The notes: generated by a model from the letters alone, not told the origin. Numbered from the stretch's first letter, positions 34,701 to 45,834 are shown. The stretch: DNA of 64,000 nucleotides from Parelaphostrongylus tenuis (GCA_019055375.1 JAHQIW010007378.1:62001-126000), one strand, 5' to 3'. Program-made: numbers and translations.

Positions 34701-37700
34701 TTCTAGCCTTCTTTCTTCAGCCTTTGTAATTTTATTTGATACCGTCGCTTTCTGCACAGTACCAAGATCCTTTCGCCCAACTATTTCCGTAAACACATTG
34801 ACCTTAAGACATAGAAACCTTTAGCTGCAAAAGTTCACTTGAAAGCCATTTATCTCGACGAACTTACAATTTCTGCTTCATTTGCCTGTTCAACATCCAA
34901 ACGCCCTATTAGTTCATCTCTGCATTCGTCCTTGTCAGACGAGGTTTCCTCTTTCATCATGTTCTCTTTACTCACTTGTCGGATGCGCTCCTGGTGTTGA
35001 CGTCGTTTCTCTTTCATTACTGCAGCGGAATGCGATTTATTTCCGACTTTCAACTCGAATATTGTCTGAAAATTGAGATTAAGTATGAACGACAAAAATA
35101 AATCTATTGTTGAAATCAGGGCTCACTTTGAAGAGCTCAGAGAAAGCAACACTTTAGTTGATTGAAACTAACCACAGGGCTTTTGTAGTTCGCCAACTTA
35201 TTGAGTATACTATATTGCTGAGTGTCGCCAGCCAAACGCAAGAAAGGATGAGAAGAACACTCGGACAGTTTAACCCTGGAATATACATTAGTATACTAGC
35301 ATTTCAAAATACACATGCAAGAGTGAGATGAGACGTCAACGGTGAAAATCGTGATGTTCCGGATATCACAACATTATATTCAGTATCGAACAAGCTACAA
35401 GATTTTACTATGGCGTTGATTCGACGATACCGGAGGGATGGAAGGCTTGATAAGCCCTAAGCGCGGGATCGAACCTTCTATGCCGCAAGACAACTCTGAG
35501 CACTAGATCACATGGGCCCTTACAAATTTGAAATAGAAAAAAACGTGAGATTGAACGATTACTCACCGTAATTCCTCCTTTACCCTTCTAGCCGACTCAG
35601 CAGATGGTGGAGGACGAGTCCGTACAAAACGCACCATGGCGTTTGCAGCTTTTTGTTGGAGATCAAGCTAAACAAAGTCGCCTGATATTTGAACTTTGGA
35701 AAACTCATGATGTCCCATTACCATCTCCTGGTTATTGTCATGAATTGAATTGAAGAAATCTGACTCCAAACCAACAATGCTTTCAGGAGTTCTCCCAATG
35801 AGAGTGATTCCCTCTAAAACACATTAATTCAGTGAAAATTTCACACAGAACTTAATTGTTTAACTCAGTTAACTTATGAAGCAGCTCAAAGTAAAGAGAT
35901 ACGAAGTAAATGTCACTAATCAAATAAGGGTAAGCCAAACAGAGAAAATACTGTTCTGCACAGAAAAATGATTGTGAAATCAAATCCCTTTATAATTACA
36001 ATACTCAATCCTCTTTTCAGCTCTTTAGGGACAAGGCGTTTGCTCACTACCGGTAACTAAATGATAGCCTAATCTCGACAACTTTAATACTGAGCTTGGC
36101 TTCTGGAAAGGCCTTCCTAGTGCGCTGGTGCAAAAAAAATTGAGTTCCACTCTCGACGAGCATTACCGCGCTGCGTGCAACGATCTCAAAGTCGCCTCGA
36201 AACGGCGCGATTTTCGCTATCAACCTGGAAATTTTCTCTCCATTTCCTGATGATTTAGCTACTTTCCACTTTAAAATAGTAAAAGATACACTGTTATATA
36301 GCTCTACAGGATAATGCCTTTATTTCCAGATTATATTGACACATGAACTTGGAGGCCTAAGTCTAAGCCTGTGTCCAGGAGTGCGAAACGTGATGTTCTT
36401 TTCGCACTTCCAGCGCCCAGTGAAAATCTTTCCAAAAACCAAGCTTCGTTTCAAAATCATCAAAATTCATGCTATCAGGTAACTACCAGAAGTGTGTTGA
36501 ACGACCATTCACAAATCCAGCTGAGGAAAAAAACCTTGAAACTTACCATCGTATTTATCATCATCATGGGCGAACTGCATAGGTTTTCCTAAGAACATAA
36601 AGAGATCGGTGAGATATGGCAGCTCGTCAGGAGCAATAAGTGAAATAGCAGTCCCACTTCGCCCTGCTCGTGCTACACGACCAACGCGATGAACGAATAG
36701 CTTTGCTTTTGGTGGGAAGTGTAGATTGATAACCTGTAAATAATGCCACATTGAGGAAAAAGTGAGTACGCCTAAGAGAATTGAGCGGTGAGCAAAAACA
36801 TGGCCTCAGGAGGGAATGGAAGCCGCGTTCCATCCGATCGGGGGACACGTGCTCTGCCACCACACCATCGACGCACACTTGCGCCACCACTCATTCCTCA
36901 CATCTGTATGTTAGTTATAAGCCAACAAGGTTTAACAGGTTTGGTCGGGTTCGATTCACGCCCGAGGCTATGTTTTGCTCACCACTCAATTCTCTTAGGT
37001 GTATTAGAAACATGGTACCACTGCGAAAGAATGCAGCCAAAAACATTTGGAATTATAAGTATTACATATCACATGGGTGTCAACTCAACTGGGCCTGTAA
37101 AGCGAAAACGCATATAACACCAAACTTGTCAAAGGCTGCTGACTGACAGCTTACATAGAGATGCTTAGAATGAGTGGTGGCGCAAATGTGCCTCGGTGGT
37201 GTAGTGGTAGAGCACGTGTCCCCGGATCGGATGGAACGCGGGTTCCATTCCCTGCTAAGGCCATGTTTTTGCTCACCACTCAGTTCTCTCAGGTGTATTG
37301 GAAACATGGCACCACTGCGAAAAATGCAGTCAATAACATTAGAAATTATAAGAAAAAGTGAGTAGTGGAAACAAAATGATGCTTTTTAATTTAATGAGTG
37401 GAATGAAAGCAATCTCACAGTGTCAAGAAGTGGAATATCCACACCACGAGCAGCGACATCAGTTACAACCAAGATATTATTTTTCCGCTCAGTGAATCTA
37501 GAAAAAACACAGTAGAAAAACAGAAGAAAAAGCCAGAGAAAAAACAAGAAACAAAAATTACTTTGCAATGTTCAGTTTTCGAGCAGTGGCATCAAGTTGG
37601 CTATAGATGAAAGAATTTTCGACGCCGGCACGATTCAGTATAGCAACCACATACATGAAATAAAACTAACTTATGAACTGAAACAAAATAATAAAACACG

Positions 37701-40700
37701 AATGAGTAATGAACATGTGGATATAGTAGATCAAATTCTGAGTTTTCAATGAATATTAAAGAGATTTTTCGATATATTCAAGACCAAAAATTTCATTGAG
37801 AATAGACCTACCAGTTATCTTTGTATTTATGAAAAACTCTGAACATAACTAGTATCTGCTATTCATTTTATAGCTCTTTGAGCGGTGCTGTAACATTATA
37901 ATGATATATCCGAGGATAGAGGATATAGCGCAAGTAGCTAAGTGGTGAGAGGTGCTCTGTGTGGAAATACATGGTCGATGGTTCGACCTTGTGCTTGTGG
38001 CTCATCAAGCCTTCTATCCCTATGTGATCGGTAAATTGGCACCATATTTGGTTGGGAGGATAACAGCACTGATTTGCTGGGTCGATGGACCACCACGAGT
38101 TGTTATAAAGGCCGGATACGCATTCAATCAACTCAAACGAAGCGCAGAATTGAAGACGAATGCATGGCGCATCTGTCAGCGACAGATCAACGCCAAAAGC
38201 TCTATACTTTTTCACCCATATCCGAGGATACAAAGTGGTATAATAACAGTCGACCCTAAAAGAAGTAGGACTCTCTACACCCGTAGCGAGGTGCGTGAAA
38301 TCACTACACCACCGAAGCCATCGCTCTGCTTATCACTCTTTCTTCAACGTTACTCATTGCAACTGTCAGCAGCCAACCGTTGACGAATTTGGTACGAGAA
38401 TCTTGATGACTTATATCCAAATGTCAATTGGACTGGATTTGAAACCGATATACGCTTACTACACCAAGCCTCGTGCTGACAGCTCCGATGAACTATATCA
38501 AAGAAACAATGACAACGGAACAGGAGCCTCAGTAGTGCTGCGGTGCACGCGCCCTTGGATAGAGTGAGACTTGGGTTCGCTCCCGCTTGAGTCGAATTTT
38601 TCGCATATAACTCAGTATGTTAGATTGATAATTGTTATCAGTGCAAAACTAAATAGATCACGACCTCAAAAAAGTGGGAATCTGTGCCCAACTCACTCAA
38701 CATGCTTCATAGTTGCACAAAAGACAAGAGTTTGTTTGTTTTCAGCGTTCATTTTCCGGCAAAGATGCAATAGAACAGCAAGTTTCTCATCAGCTCTGCA
38801 TAGTCCAAACACCATTGATAAACGATCCGAAATCTTTTCGTCGACGTCAAGGCGAACTGAATTATTTGGAAATAACAAGCAACCTCTTAGATCTGCGAAA
38901 ATACAAAAGCTGAAGAGTGAATCGTTATGAAAACAACATACCTAACATAGGATCAGTCAAACCGGCTTTTGCAAAATCTACCAAGATTTTAGGTAGGGTG
39001 GCAGAGAAGAGCAGTGTTTGTCTGCATTCCGGAAGTCGTTTGAGAGTTTCCTGAAATAAAATGAGACACATTAGAATTGTAGGAGGTTTACGACTGCTTC
39101 ATCCCCTAAAAACCACTGGTTGTCGGGAGAAGAAAGGCTTAAACCATACTATTAGTTGATCTTGGAATCCCATCTCGAATAATCGATCCGCTTCATCGAA
39201 CACAACGTACTGTACAAAACCGAGGCGAAGATCCATCTCTACTATAACGTGTAGGAGACGTCCAGGAGTTGCAATCAATCTGTAAACACTGGATTTTTTT
39301 TACTATTTATCCTTTGTACCACCCATTACTACAGTTTACAATGCGGATCCCAGAACTTCTCGCATTCAATTCGTTTGCCCACATTCATTGTTCCATAGTC
39401 ATCGAACATTTCACGTGATGTTTCGACTGCTGTTCGGAAGATTCGTCTTCTCCACGAAAATCTTCGAATACTGGTCGGGCAAAACTTCTTGCAATCTCGA
39501 GGATATCCAGACTGGGGCTCTCTCAGGTGATTACAGAAGAGTTTTGGAGGGGGTTTAACTAGTACACTGTTTCATGATACACTTTATATCAACCACGCAG
39601 CCAACTTCTCCCTTTCCCCCAATTACTGAGTACATGCGAAATATAGGATAAAGACTTATAGGTGGCTACCATGTTAGCAAAACTAAAAAGCAAACAAGCC
39701 AACTTACATATCGGGGTTTTCATGAATAGTAGAGAACTGATCTTCGATTGCGTCTCCGCCGACAAGTATGGCACAACGTAAGCCAGTGAATCGTCCGAGC
39801 TAAATTACAGAAAAGAAAATGAAGCGGCTCGAAAGTGAACACAAAGGAGTGTAGTCAGCAAAAATTACTGGGTAAGGTACTTAAGATATAACCTCCTTAA
39901 CGACTTTGAATGTCTGAAGTGCGAGTTCTCTTGTCGGTGAGATCAACAGAGCCCGGATACCCTTCGTATCTCGTCGTTTCAATCGTTGTAGCATGGGAAT
40001 GACGAATGCAGCCGTTTTACCACTTCCTAAGAATTTTAGTACTCACCATGAACAAAGATGTAAACATAGATAAATCTTGAAAATGCTAAAACATCTGATA
40101 CAGAGATTACTCAGAGAAAACATCGCACCTGTACGAGACATCGCTACGACGTCTTTACCATCAAGAATACACGGAATTGTCTTCCTCTTAAATATCAAGG
40201 AAACCAATCACGATATAGCATATACAGAAGAAATGTAAATGAGAATTCTGGGAGATATGCATAACTTTGAATACCGGGCGCTAATTGAATCCGTGTCTCA
40301 CCGACTGCGACGGCGTGTGCCAACCACTGCACTACCAGTGCTTCTGTTCCGCTATCACTCCTGCGATACAAGGCATTGGAGCTTTTGACAACTAAGCGCC
40401 CTTACCTTGTGTCGAAGGGAGAATGATAGCAAAATGTGAGCGCCCCAGTAGTGCCATGGTTAGCAGACACTCTCAAGAACGAAAGACGTGGTTCGACTTC
40501 TGCCGCATGAGATTCAAAGTTTAGCATATCGGTCTACACTCTTAGAAACATAACTAAATCAGGCCTTTTCATGAGTTTTTGCACTAAAGCAGAAGCAGAT
40601 TTTTTAACCAGAAGTAATTAAAAATGATTAACAGCCTATTCAAGGTGTGCACCATCAGCTTGAACACATTTCTGCCATACCTCTGGCAAAAAATTAGCAC

Positions 40701-42618
40701 TTTGTTCAAAATTTCCTGAGCTTTCTTACAGCACCAAGTCTGTCAACACTTGCCGTACCATGGCCGCTCAACAAAGCCTTTGTCGCAATTTGCTGCTTCA
40801 CGATTATGCATTGGGACTCGAAGCACAGAGCGCCTTTGAGAACATCAACCGTGCAAGGCTCAAGGATTTGCGTCCAGGCGAACAGCGTTTTGGTTCTTTG
40901 CTAAGCTTTTCCATGATTCAATGAGCCCATCACGCGGTAAGTATGGACAAATTTGGCACCAGAAGGAAGCTCAGAAAATCTCTGCATAAAGCGGTAGTGA
41001 TTTTCTTGCCTAAGAGATAGCAGAAACGTGTTCAGGCTGATGGCACATACTTTGTACAGATTATAAAGCAATTTAATTACCTCTGGTTAATGAATTCGGT
41101 GTTTACTGCTTAAGTGCCAAAACCTAGGTTCCTTTCGTCTAAATGGGGACAAATGAATATCCGACTTCAATCGCTGAACAGCAACTTTACACAGGAGTGT
41201 TAGTAGCCATTCCAAAGCTTGAGTCTAAAGCCGTACGTGGTCGGTTTTCGAAAAGACCATTTTATAACGCTGTAAAGTTCGAAATAAAGTTATGTTTCAC
41301 ACGCATATATCTCTCGCCGAACAGAGCTTTTTTTAGACTATTAGTAACCATTCAATAGCGTAAATTTCAGAAATTACAGGCAAGACGCATCACTCTCCTA
41401 CAAAAAGGCTTTAAATACCTTCATTTCGCTGTGAATACGGATAAACCAATCATCATTATGATCACTTTGATGGAATTCAGAAGGCCAGAATGTCCTCATT
41501 GCTTCCAACAGTTACTCGAAGACATTCGTATACTACTAAATTCTCTCTACACGTTCATATGCTCGAAAATCGATCGATCGTCGCCTAAGTCTACCTAGCT
41601 CGCTCATCCAGCAGCCCGTGAGTTGCCAAAGACCACTTGCTCGCCTGAGTGAATTCAACTAATTTTCCACGCTGATCTGCAAAGAAACGGTCTTTGCTGA
41701 AAACTAAGCAAAGCGTTAGAATCAACAAACATTGCGCTATCCAACGATTATTGTTAGTGCAAAAAAAGCTCTCTCAAGTGACAGAAATGCTTGCGTGAAA
41801 CACAAGGGATTACCATATTTACCTAAGAGATTTGAGTGGTAAACAATGATACGACCTCACACGGGAGTCGAACCCGCGCTTCATCCATACCGTGGACACC
41901 GGCTACCACTACACCACCCAGGCACATTCGAGCCACTACTCATTCTTCAATATCTGTATGATGGCTGTCAGTCACCAACCTCTAACAAGTTTGGTCGGGT
42001 ACGCGATTTCGCTTTCCAAACCCAGTTGACTGACAGCCATTATGATAAGAAAGTAATGTTTTATTCACCCCTCAATTCTTTGGGGCTTATATGAAACATA
42101 TTAACACTGCAAAAAAGGCAATAAAAGCTGGAAAATTCGATCATTACAAGGGATTTCCTTCTGCAATAACGTGAAGGGAAAAGGCTTCTTTCGAAATCCG
42201 TCCACGTGGAGCTGTAGCCAGAGACTTAAGCTTTCGAATAGTTACTAAAACTTCTAGGAAAAGCTCCTTTCGAGCGAATGAAGTCGAATATTCATTTGTC
42301 CCTTTTATAACCGAAAGAAACCGAAATAATAGCATCAAGCCACTGCTAATGAAGCGTTAACGCGAAAGAATTTTTGTCGAATCTGAAACATACTTGGATA
42401 GGTGTTGGCTGCCTGAAACCTTTCTTCTCAATTCCTTTGAAAACCGTATGATCCAGTCCTGGGTGATAAAGAAGAAATAAGAGGAAAAAACAACAAAAAT
42501 AAGGAGTTTTTTAGGGCAGCTTACCCATCGACTGCCATCCTCCGGCTTTTCTTTTCTTTCGATTTCTATCTGACTGCAGTTTGGAATAGTCTCCTTCTTC
42601 TTCTTCGTCGCCGGACAT
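31701..42618 (-). CDS. DDX54: DDX54/Dbp10-family DEAD-box ATP-dependent RNA helicase (20 exons, extreme 3' end unresolved)
   Basis: Nucleolar helicase family for 60S ribosome assembly. Exons: 42525-42618, 42394-42458, 40129-40186, 39893-40026, 39708-39799, 39150-39279, 38942-39050, 38697-38856, 37562-37654, 37419-37497, 36547-36733, 35722-35813, 35567-35667, 35173-35275, 34868-35065, 34698-34802, 34458-34615, 32130-32280, 31953-32057, 31701-31859; 791 residues so far. Motifs: Q motif GFRQPTPIQ; motif I SRTGSGKT; PTRELA; TPGR; DEAD (about 176-179); SAT (207-209); [27 protein letters not shown] (from 353). After residue 600 come [20 protein letters not shown], then [10 protein letters not shown] and KRIRTEDG, the DBP10CT signature of DDX54 rather than other DEAD-box helicases. 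The exon 9 acceptor is not AG. The frame stays open from exon 20 to a stop at 31452, but that tail is hydrophobic; GAG followed by GTTAAC at 31695-31700 may be a donor to an unseen last exon. Confidence 0.93.
32690..32945 (-). mobile_element. SINE family 1 in a DDX54 intron
   Basis: Body words GATGCGTCATGCATTCGTCT and CAGACAAGTCTGAGACTAGT, followed by a reverse-oriented tRNA-like end (ACCTCTAACCACTGCGCCCA). It abuts the mariner element at 32946. Confidence 0.8.
32946..33467 (+). mobile_element. Internally deleted mariner transposon in a DDX54 intron
   Basis: Ends TAGGTTGGAAAAAAATTTCC and its inverted relative near 33438-33467. Plus-strand remnants show the mariner N-terminal helix-turn-helix region ([20 protein letters not shown], then [19 protein letters not shown]) joined to a C-terminal piece (RSET...WQK-like, DNDGLY). 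The catalytic middle is missing, so it cannot move by itself. Confidence 0.88.
34135..34400 (+). mobile_element. SINE family 1 in a DDX54 intron
   Basis: Degenerate tRNA-like head (CAGTGACGAGAGGTCC, GATGGTTAAGAGCCCGATTC), then the family body with GCAGCACTGACTTC and GAAGACGAATGCATGCTGC. Confidence 0.7.
35405..35515 (-). mobile_element. Truncated SINE family 1 in a DDX54 intron
   Basis: Only the tRNA-like head and the start of the body remain (reverse of GGTTCGATCCCGCGC and CCTTCCATCCCTCCGGTATC). The full-length counterpart is in the duplicate at 62995-63245. Confidence 0.8.
36775..37065. mobile_element. SINE family 2 copy, rearranged
   Basis: An inverted head (GAGCGGTGAGCAAAAACATG, with the tRNA-like part reversed) is followed by a direct tail (TTTTGCTCACCACTCAATTC). 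It sits next to the direct copy at 37072-37350, so the pair is partly palindromic. Confidence 0.7.
37072..37350 (+). mobile_element. SINE family 2 copy in a DDX54 intron
   Basis: Leading segment with GACTGACAGCTTACATAGAG, tRNA-like core GGTGGTGTAGTGGTAGAGCA and GCGGGTTCCATTCCC, then tail TTTTTGCTCACCACTCAGTT. The tRNA-like core has mismatched acceptor and T stems, so it is not a functional tRNA. Confidence 0.78.
37915..38195 (+). mobile_element. SINE family 1, best-preserved full-length copy
   Basis: About 280 bp: A-box-like TAGCTAAGTGGTGAGAGG, B-box-like GGTTCGACC, then a body with CCTTCTATCCC, AACAGCACTGATTTGC and the end GACGAATGCATGGCGCATCT. Pol III promoter elements are expected at the tRNA end. 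Confidence 0.82.
38536..38625 (+). mobile_element. SINE family 4 head
   Basis: GTGCTGCGGTGCACGCGCCC and GGGTTCGCTCCCGCTTGA followed by a TTTTTCGCATATAACTC tail resembling the family. Confidence 0.6.
39330..39610. repeat. Dispersed repeat in a DDX54 intron (relative of 27720-28030)
   Basis: Same word order as the copy in the PCNA intron, in the same orientation. Confidence 0.6.
40440..40545 (+). mobile_element. SINE family 4 copy in a DDX54 intron
   Basis: CCCAGTAGTGCCATGGTTAG and GTGGTTCGACTTCTGCCGC are A- and B-box-like with tRNA-like spacing. Confidence 0.6.
40562..41131 (+). mobile_element. Internally deleted mariner-like element in a DDX54 intron
   Basis: Long inverted ends: TTAACCAGAAGTAATTAAAA with CACCATCAGCTTGAACACAT on the left, and GTGTTCAGGCTGATGGCACA with TTAATTACCTCTGGTTAA on the right. 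Between them an ATG at 40759 opens [20 protein letters not shown], like a mariner N-terminal domain, then the frame breaks. The inverted ends also encode a transposase C-terminus-like [14 protein letters not shown] on the minus strand. Confidence 0.75.
41141..42302. mobile_element. M1-family inverted-repeat transposon in DDX54 intron 2, interrupted by a SINE
   Basis: Ends GGACAAATGAATATCCGACT and AGTCGAATATTCATTTGTCC are inverted copies, with further TIR similarity inward. At 1162 bp it is the longest copy; about 275 bp of that is the nested family-2 SINE at 41835-42110. Confidence 0.83.
41835..42110 (-). mobile_element. SINE family 2 nested in the M1 element
   Basis: On the minus strand: GGTGGTGTAGTGGTAGCCGG and GCGCGGGTTCGACTCCCGT, the latter a near-ideal B box. 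The leading part carries GACTGACAGCCAT as in the 37072 copy. Confidence 0.78.
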
Positions 42619-42625
42619 ATTTCCA

Positions 42626-42637
42626 CTGTGAAAAAAA
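42626..42637 (-). promoter_or_regulatory. Possible spliced-leader trans-splice acceptor of the DDX54 gene
   Basis: A T7 tract followed by CACAG lies 7 nt upstream of the helicase ATG on the minus strand. Nematode mRNAs commonly receive a spliced leader at such a pyrimidine-rich AG just ahead of the start codon. An in-frame ATG-less extension runs upstream but is hydrophobic and unlike the family. Its role is inferred from position; an ordinary cis acceptor from an upstream noncoding exon is the alternative. Confidence 0.5.
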
Positions 42638-43064
42638 GCGATCTTTAGTAAGATAAGGAAAAAACTAAGAAAGAGTCCTATCAAGCTCGTTGTACAAATT
42701 GAGAGAGATAGCAAAGAGACAAGAAATAAGAGTATAATCCATTTGAAGGGATCAGAATAAAAGAATCAGTTATATCTCAGTATCGATTGAGCGACGTGAT
42801 AAACGAAAAATCAATAAAATCGATATTCGACGCAATCGATACTGAAAAATCGACCGAACATAAGAGGACGTAGATCAACAGTGGCAACTAGGGTTCTCGA
42901 AGCTGTCTAGCCGTGAAAAGACAAAGATTGTGATGTCACGGCAAAAACATTCAATTCTACGGAAAGAACCTTGCAGTCGGTTGCGGTCTCCCATTGACTG
43001 ATGCTATAAGTCCTTCATAGCTAAGACGCTTCACTTTAACGGTTAACGAGGCGACGGTGTGGCC

Positions 43065-43285
43065 GACTGGTTAGTGATGAGCGTTGCGGGTGGATCTGCT
43101 CTTTCCCAATACGCCGGCAATCACGCAAGGAACACACTGAGGAACGGCCCAATTTGTTTATCCAAACTTGAGTTTTGGCTAACTCGCGTGCGGTCTTGTA
43201 ACGAGAAGTAGTATTGTAGTCGGGGCAGTGGGGGCGGGGTTGGAAAATACGGCCAGCGTGGGTCTGCGGAAGTCAACCGGTTATA
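43065..43285. mobile_element. SINE family 3 copy
   Basis: tRNA-like start GTGGCCGACTGGTTAGTGAT; right end GTGGGTCTGCGGAAGTCAAC, the terminal word shared with 28613-28667 and 47890-47920. Confidence 0.6.
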
Positions 43286-43526
43286 AGGTTACAAGGAGAT
43301 CCATCCAACCAGTATTCTACGACGTTCATCAAGGAGATGAAATCCTCACAAACGAGCGATGAATGCGAGCAGGCGCATTGAATGCTAGAAGTAATTCTGG
43401 ATTCCACCCAGCTGTAGTAACGACAACTGGAGGAAAGCCCAATGATTAACTTCTTTCAAAGGATTTGATTGATTCTCACAGTCACAGAACCACAACATTC
43501 TCTTCACTTCATAATCCATCGTGCTG

Positions 43527-43605
43527 GTTTCTCTGCCCAGGCACGGGAACGAACCGTCGACCGCGCTTGTAGGTCGGGGCACTCCTAACCACCGCGCCAG
43601 ACAGG
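43527..43605 (-). mobile_element. tRNA-derived repeat head
   Basis: Minus strand: GGCGCGGTGGTTAGGAGTGC (A box) and GACGGTTCGTTCCCGTG (B box, weak T stem). The stems do not close well enough for a tRNA call. Confidence 0.55.
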
Positions 43606-43861
43606 CCATTTATCAAATATCTATTTTTGCTGTCCATAATCACAATGTACTCTGTGGACTCCAGGATTGGCTTCGTTTCCTGGCGCGCATTCTTCAGAAA
43701 TGTCTGCGAATATTTCAGTCGCGTCGCTTCGCTTCTGCCTAAGGATATCCTCCTACATTATATACGAGGGAGAATGGTGGTCGAGACGATTTCGATTGAA
43801 ATGTCGAAAAAAGCCTATCTAAGGTGTCCCATATGTCGTTTACTAATTGATTGCAAGAGAT

Positions 43862-43947
43862 TGTCGGGGGAAGGGATCGAACTGGCGCCTTGCTTATCAA
43901 CTTGCTTCCTAACACGCTACTTCGCTAACCACTACACTACCCCCTTT
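43862..43947 (-). mobile_element. tRNA-derived repeat head
   Basis: Minus strand: GGGGGTAGTGTAGTGGTTAG and AGTTCGATCCCTTCCCCC. The acceptor ends pair in 6 of 7 positions but the T stem does not form, so I treat it as SINE-derived. Confidence 0.5.
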
Positions 43948-43999
43948 TAGATTCTAAAGATATCAATTATCAATAGCGCGGTTTACATAAAAGGTCTAT

Positions 44000-44275
44000 T
44001 AGAATTCAATTTCAATGCATTTTCCAATAACTTTGCTATGGGTGAATACTGACCGGCCTTGCATGTTATACGAGAAATGCAAACGCGCGCCGTATACGCA
44101 GCTGCTACCGCTTTACCGTTGACGTGGGTGGTCGTCGCATCTCTGGCTCCAGTGCACTTAACCGAGAAAATCTTTCGCCTTTTACTAAAGATTTCCGTGC
44201 ACTGGAGCAATTATGAGTAATTGCCAATTTTTGGAATCCTCTCGAAAGAGCGGGATGCAAGAGAAATACTCAGCA
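44000..44275. repeat. Third copy of the hairpin repeat (centre of the 19-21 kb tandem unit)
   Basis: GCGCCGTATACGCAGCTG, TACCGTTGACGTGGGTGGTC, the hairpin at 44145-44207 and CTCTCGAAAGAGCGGGATGC follow the same order as at 19790-20000 and 21020-21245. Confidence 0.85.
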
Positions 44276-44284
44276 GTGATGGTA

Positions 44285-44400
44285 GAACAGCCGCCAGCAG
44301 TGCATCGTGTTAGAGCACTCTCCCTCGGTAAAGTGGGATGCTGGTTCGAGTCCCGCCTGACGCAAACGTTTTGCACATAATTCTTCATCACTTCCATGGC
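44285..44400 (+). mobile_element. SINE family 4 copy
   Basis: GTGCATCGTGTTAGAGCACT and GCTGGTTCGAGTCCCGCCTG, then GCAAACGTTTTGCACATAAT. It inserted right beside the hairpin repeat. Confidence 0.65.
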
Positions 44401-44619
44401 TAAAGTATATTTCTAGCAGTACAAGAGTGTGCTCCAGTACTTCACTGGTATTGAAGTAGAAATTATTTGAGAAACACGGCCAAAAGTAGCAACTCGTTGT
44501 GAACATAGAAGCCAGAAGCCTCCCAGAGTATGGAAAATCCTCGTGTTTCTACCATATTGATGGGTGAGACATGTATAATCACCTCTGTCCACTCAGTAAT
44601 AGAACCTACGATGCTAGAA

Positions 44620-44885
44620 AGGGTGCGCGTGGCACAGTGATAAGCGGTAAACTGAGACAAATACGTGGTGAATGTTCGATCTAGCGGCGCCCAAAGCTCA
44701 CTAATCCTTCTGTCTTTCCGGAGTCGGTGTCAGATTCGTATCAAACATGTTTGAAGGATAGTAGCACTGACTTGAGACTTCGGTAGGACACCGTGATTCA
44801 TTGTAAAGACCAGAGATATGCATTTCATAACTTTAAACGAGGCTAAAATTTGAAGACGAATGCATATGCTCTATAGTGCGTGAGA
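44620..44885 (+). mobile_element. SINE family 1 copy
   Basis: GTGGCACAGTGATAAGCGG, GGTGAATGTTCGATCTAGC, then body words GTAGCACTGACTTGAG and GAAGACGAATGCATATGC. Confidence 0.72.
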
Positions 44886-45152
44886 TCCGATCAGACTTTT
44901 TGCCTCAGTGGAATCCCCTTGTTAAAGCTGTTCCGTTCTAGCTACAGTTCATTAAAAGTCCCTTATTGTTGGAGTCAATCCATTACTGATCGACGTCATT
45001 CGAAGATTGATAGACGATGCGCGTAGCGCAGAAGACTTCTGGCAACTGGCAAGGGTTCTTTCTCTTCATAAGACTGAAACCAAGGAGCAAAAACAGGCCT
45101 TTTCTTTGTTCTTCATTCTTTACTGCTACCACTTTTTATATAGAGTGACGTT

Positions 45153-45154
45153 CT

Positions 45155-45186
<32 letters not shown>

Positions 45187-45235
45187 AGAGGGAGGGAGAG
45201 AGGCACAGAGAGAAAGAGGAGAGAGAGAGAGAGAG
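45153..45235. repeat. (GA)n microsatellite
   Basis: Purine-only GA repeat with short interruptions; it produces a meaningless Ser/Leu-rich frame on the other strand. Confidence 0.93.
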
Positions 45236-45584
45236 TGTTGTGACTGTTTTCGGAAAGATGGAACTGGCTAGAGATCGACAGGACTAGGAAGATTCGCTCA
45301 GAAAGAATGAATCGATTTGCATCAGACAATCATCACGATGTCGTGAGGAGTGCTATAGAAGTTTTTTCAAACGCTTTTTGTAAATACTGCCAGAGGAAAA
45401 AAGGCAAACAACTGGTAAAATATCGCTTTAATTGTCGTCAAGAATAAGCCATGAACCCATGGGCAGCCCAGCAAGTGTACTCAAGAAAAAATCCGCCCTC
45501 ACCAGTTAATTTTTCTCTTGAAAAACGTTTGTCCCGAAACTGGTAGTGATCATCGAAGAAGAAGTCGGAATAAAACGATAAGAG

Positions 45585-45795
45585 CTAAAGCTCTCGGTGT
45601 TGATCAATCTCTGAGAGATGCGCCATGCATTCGTCTCCGATTTTATGCTTTGTTTGAGGTAATCGATTGCATATGTGGCCTATTAATGACTCTCTTGGCT
45701 TAAATGGAAGACTTTCTGAGTGATGAGCACGAGATCAAACTATTCGCCTTGTGTGCAAAACAGGGCACCTTTAACCACTGCGCCACATGAGCTTT
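45585..45795 (-). mobile_element. SINE family 1 copy with internal deletion
   Basis: GATGCGCCATGCATTCGTCT, then a shortened body, then ACCTTTAACCACTGCGCCAC (inverted tRNA-like end). The CAGACAAGTCTGAG part is missing. Confidence 0.7.
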
Positions 45796-45834
45796 GAACC
45801 CTATGGGACGACGTGTACCAGATAAAGAACACGA

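Noticed and set aside
36781..37146. Long overlapping frames in a DDX54 intron
   Set aside because: They are translations of two adjacent family-2 SINE copies, and equivalent frames appear at the other copies.
24966..42618. PCNA and DDX54 as a nematode operon
   Set aside because: Same strand, but the coding ends are more than 3 kb apart with repeats between, and no spliced-leader acceptor is evident before PCNA.
43862..43947. Possible functional tRNA gene (and similar blocks at 30813, 37192, 41846, 43527, 44290)
   Set aside because: A and B boxes are visible, but T and acceptor stems do not pair properly and each block is part of a longer dispersed repeat.
45126..45329. Ser/Leu-rich frame
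   Set aside because: Product of the GA microsatellite.
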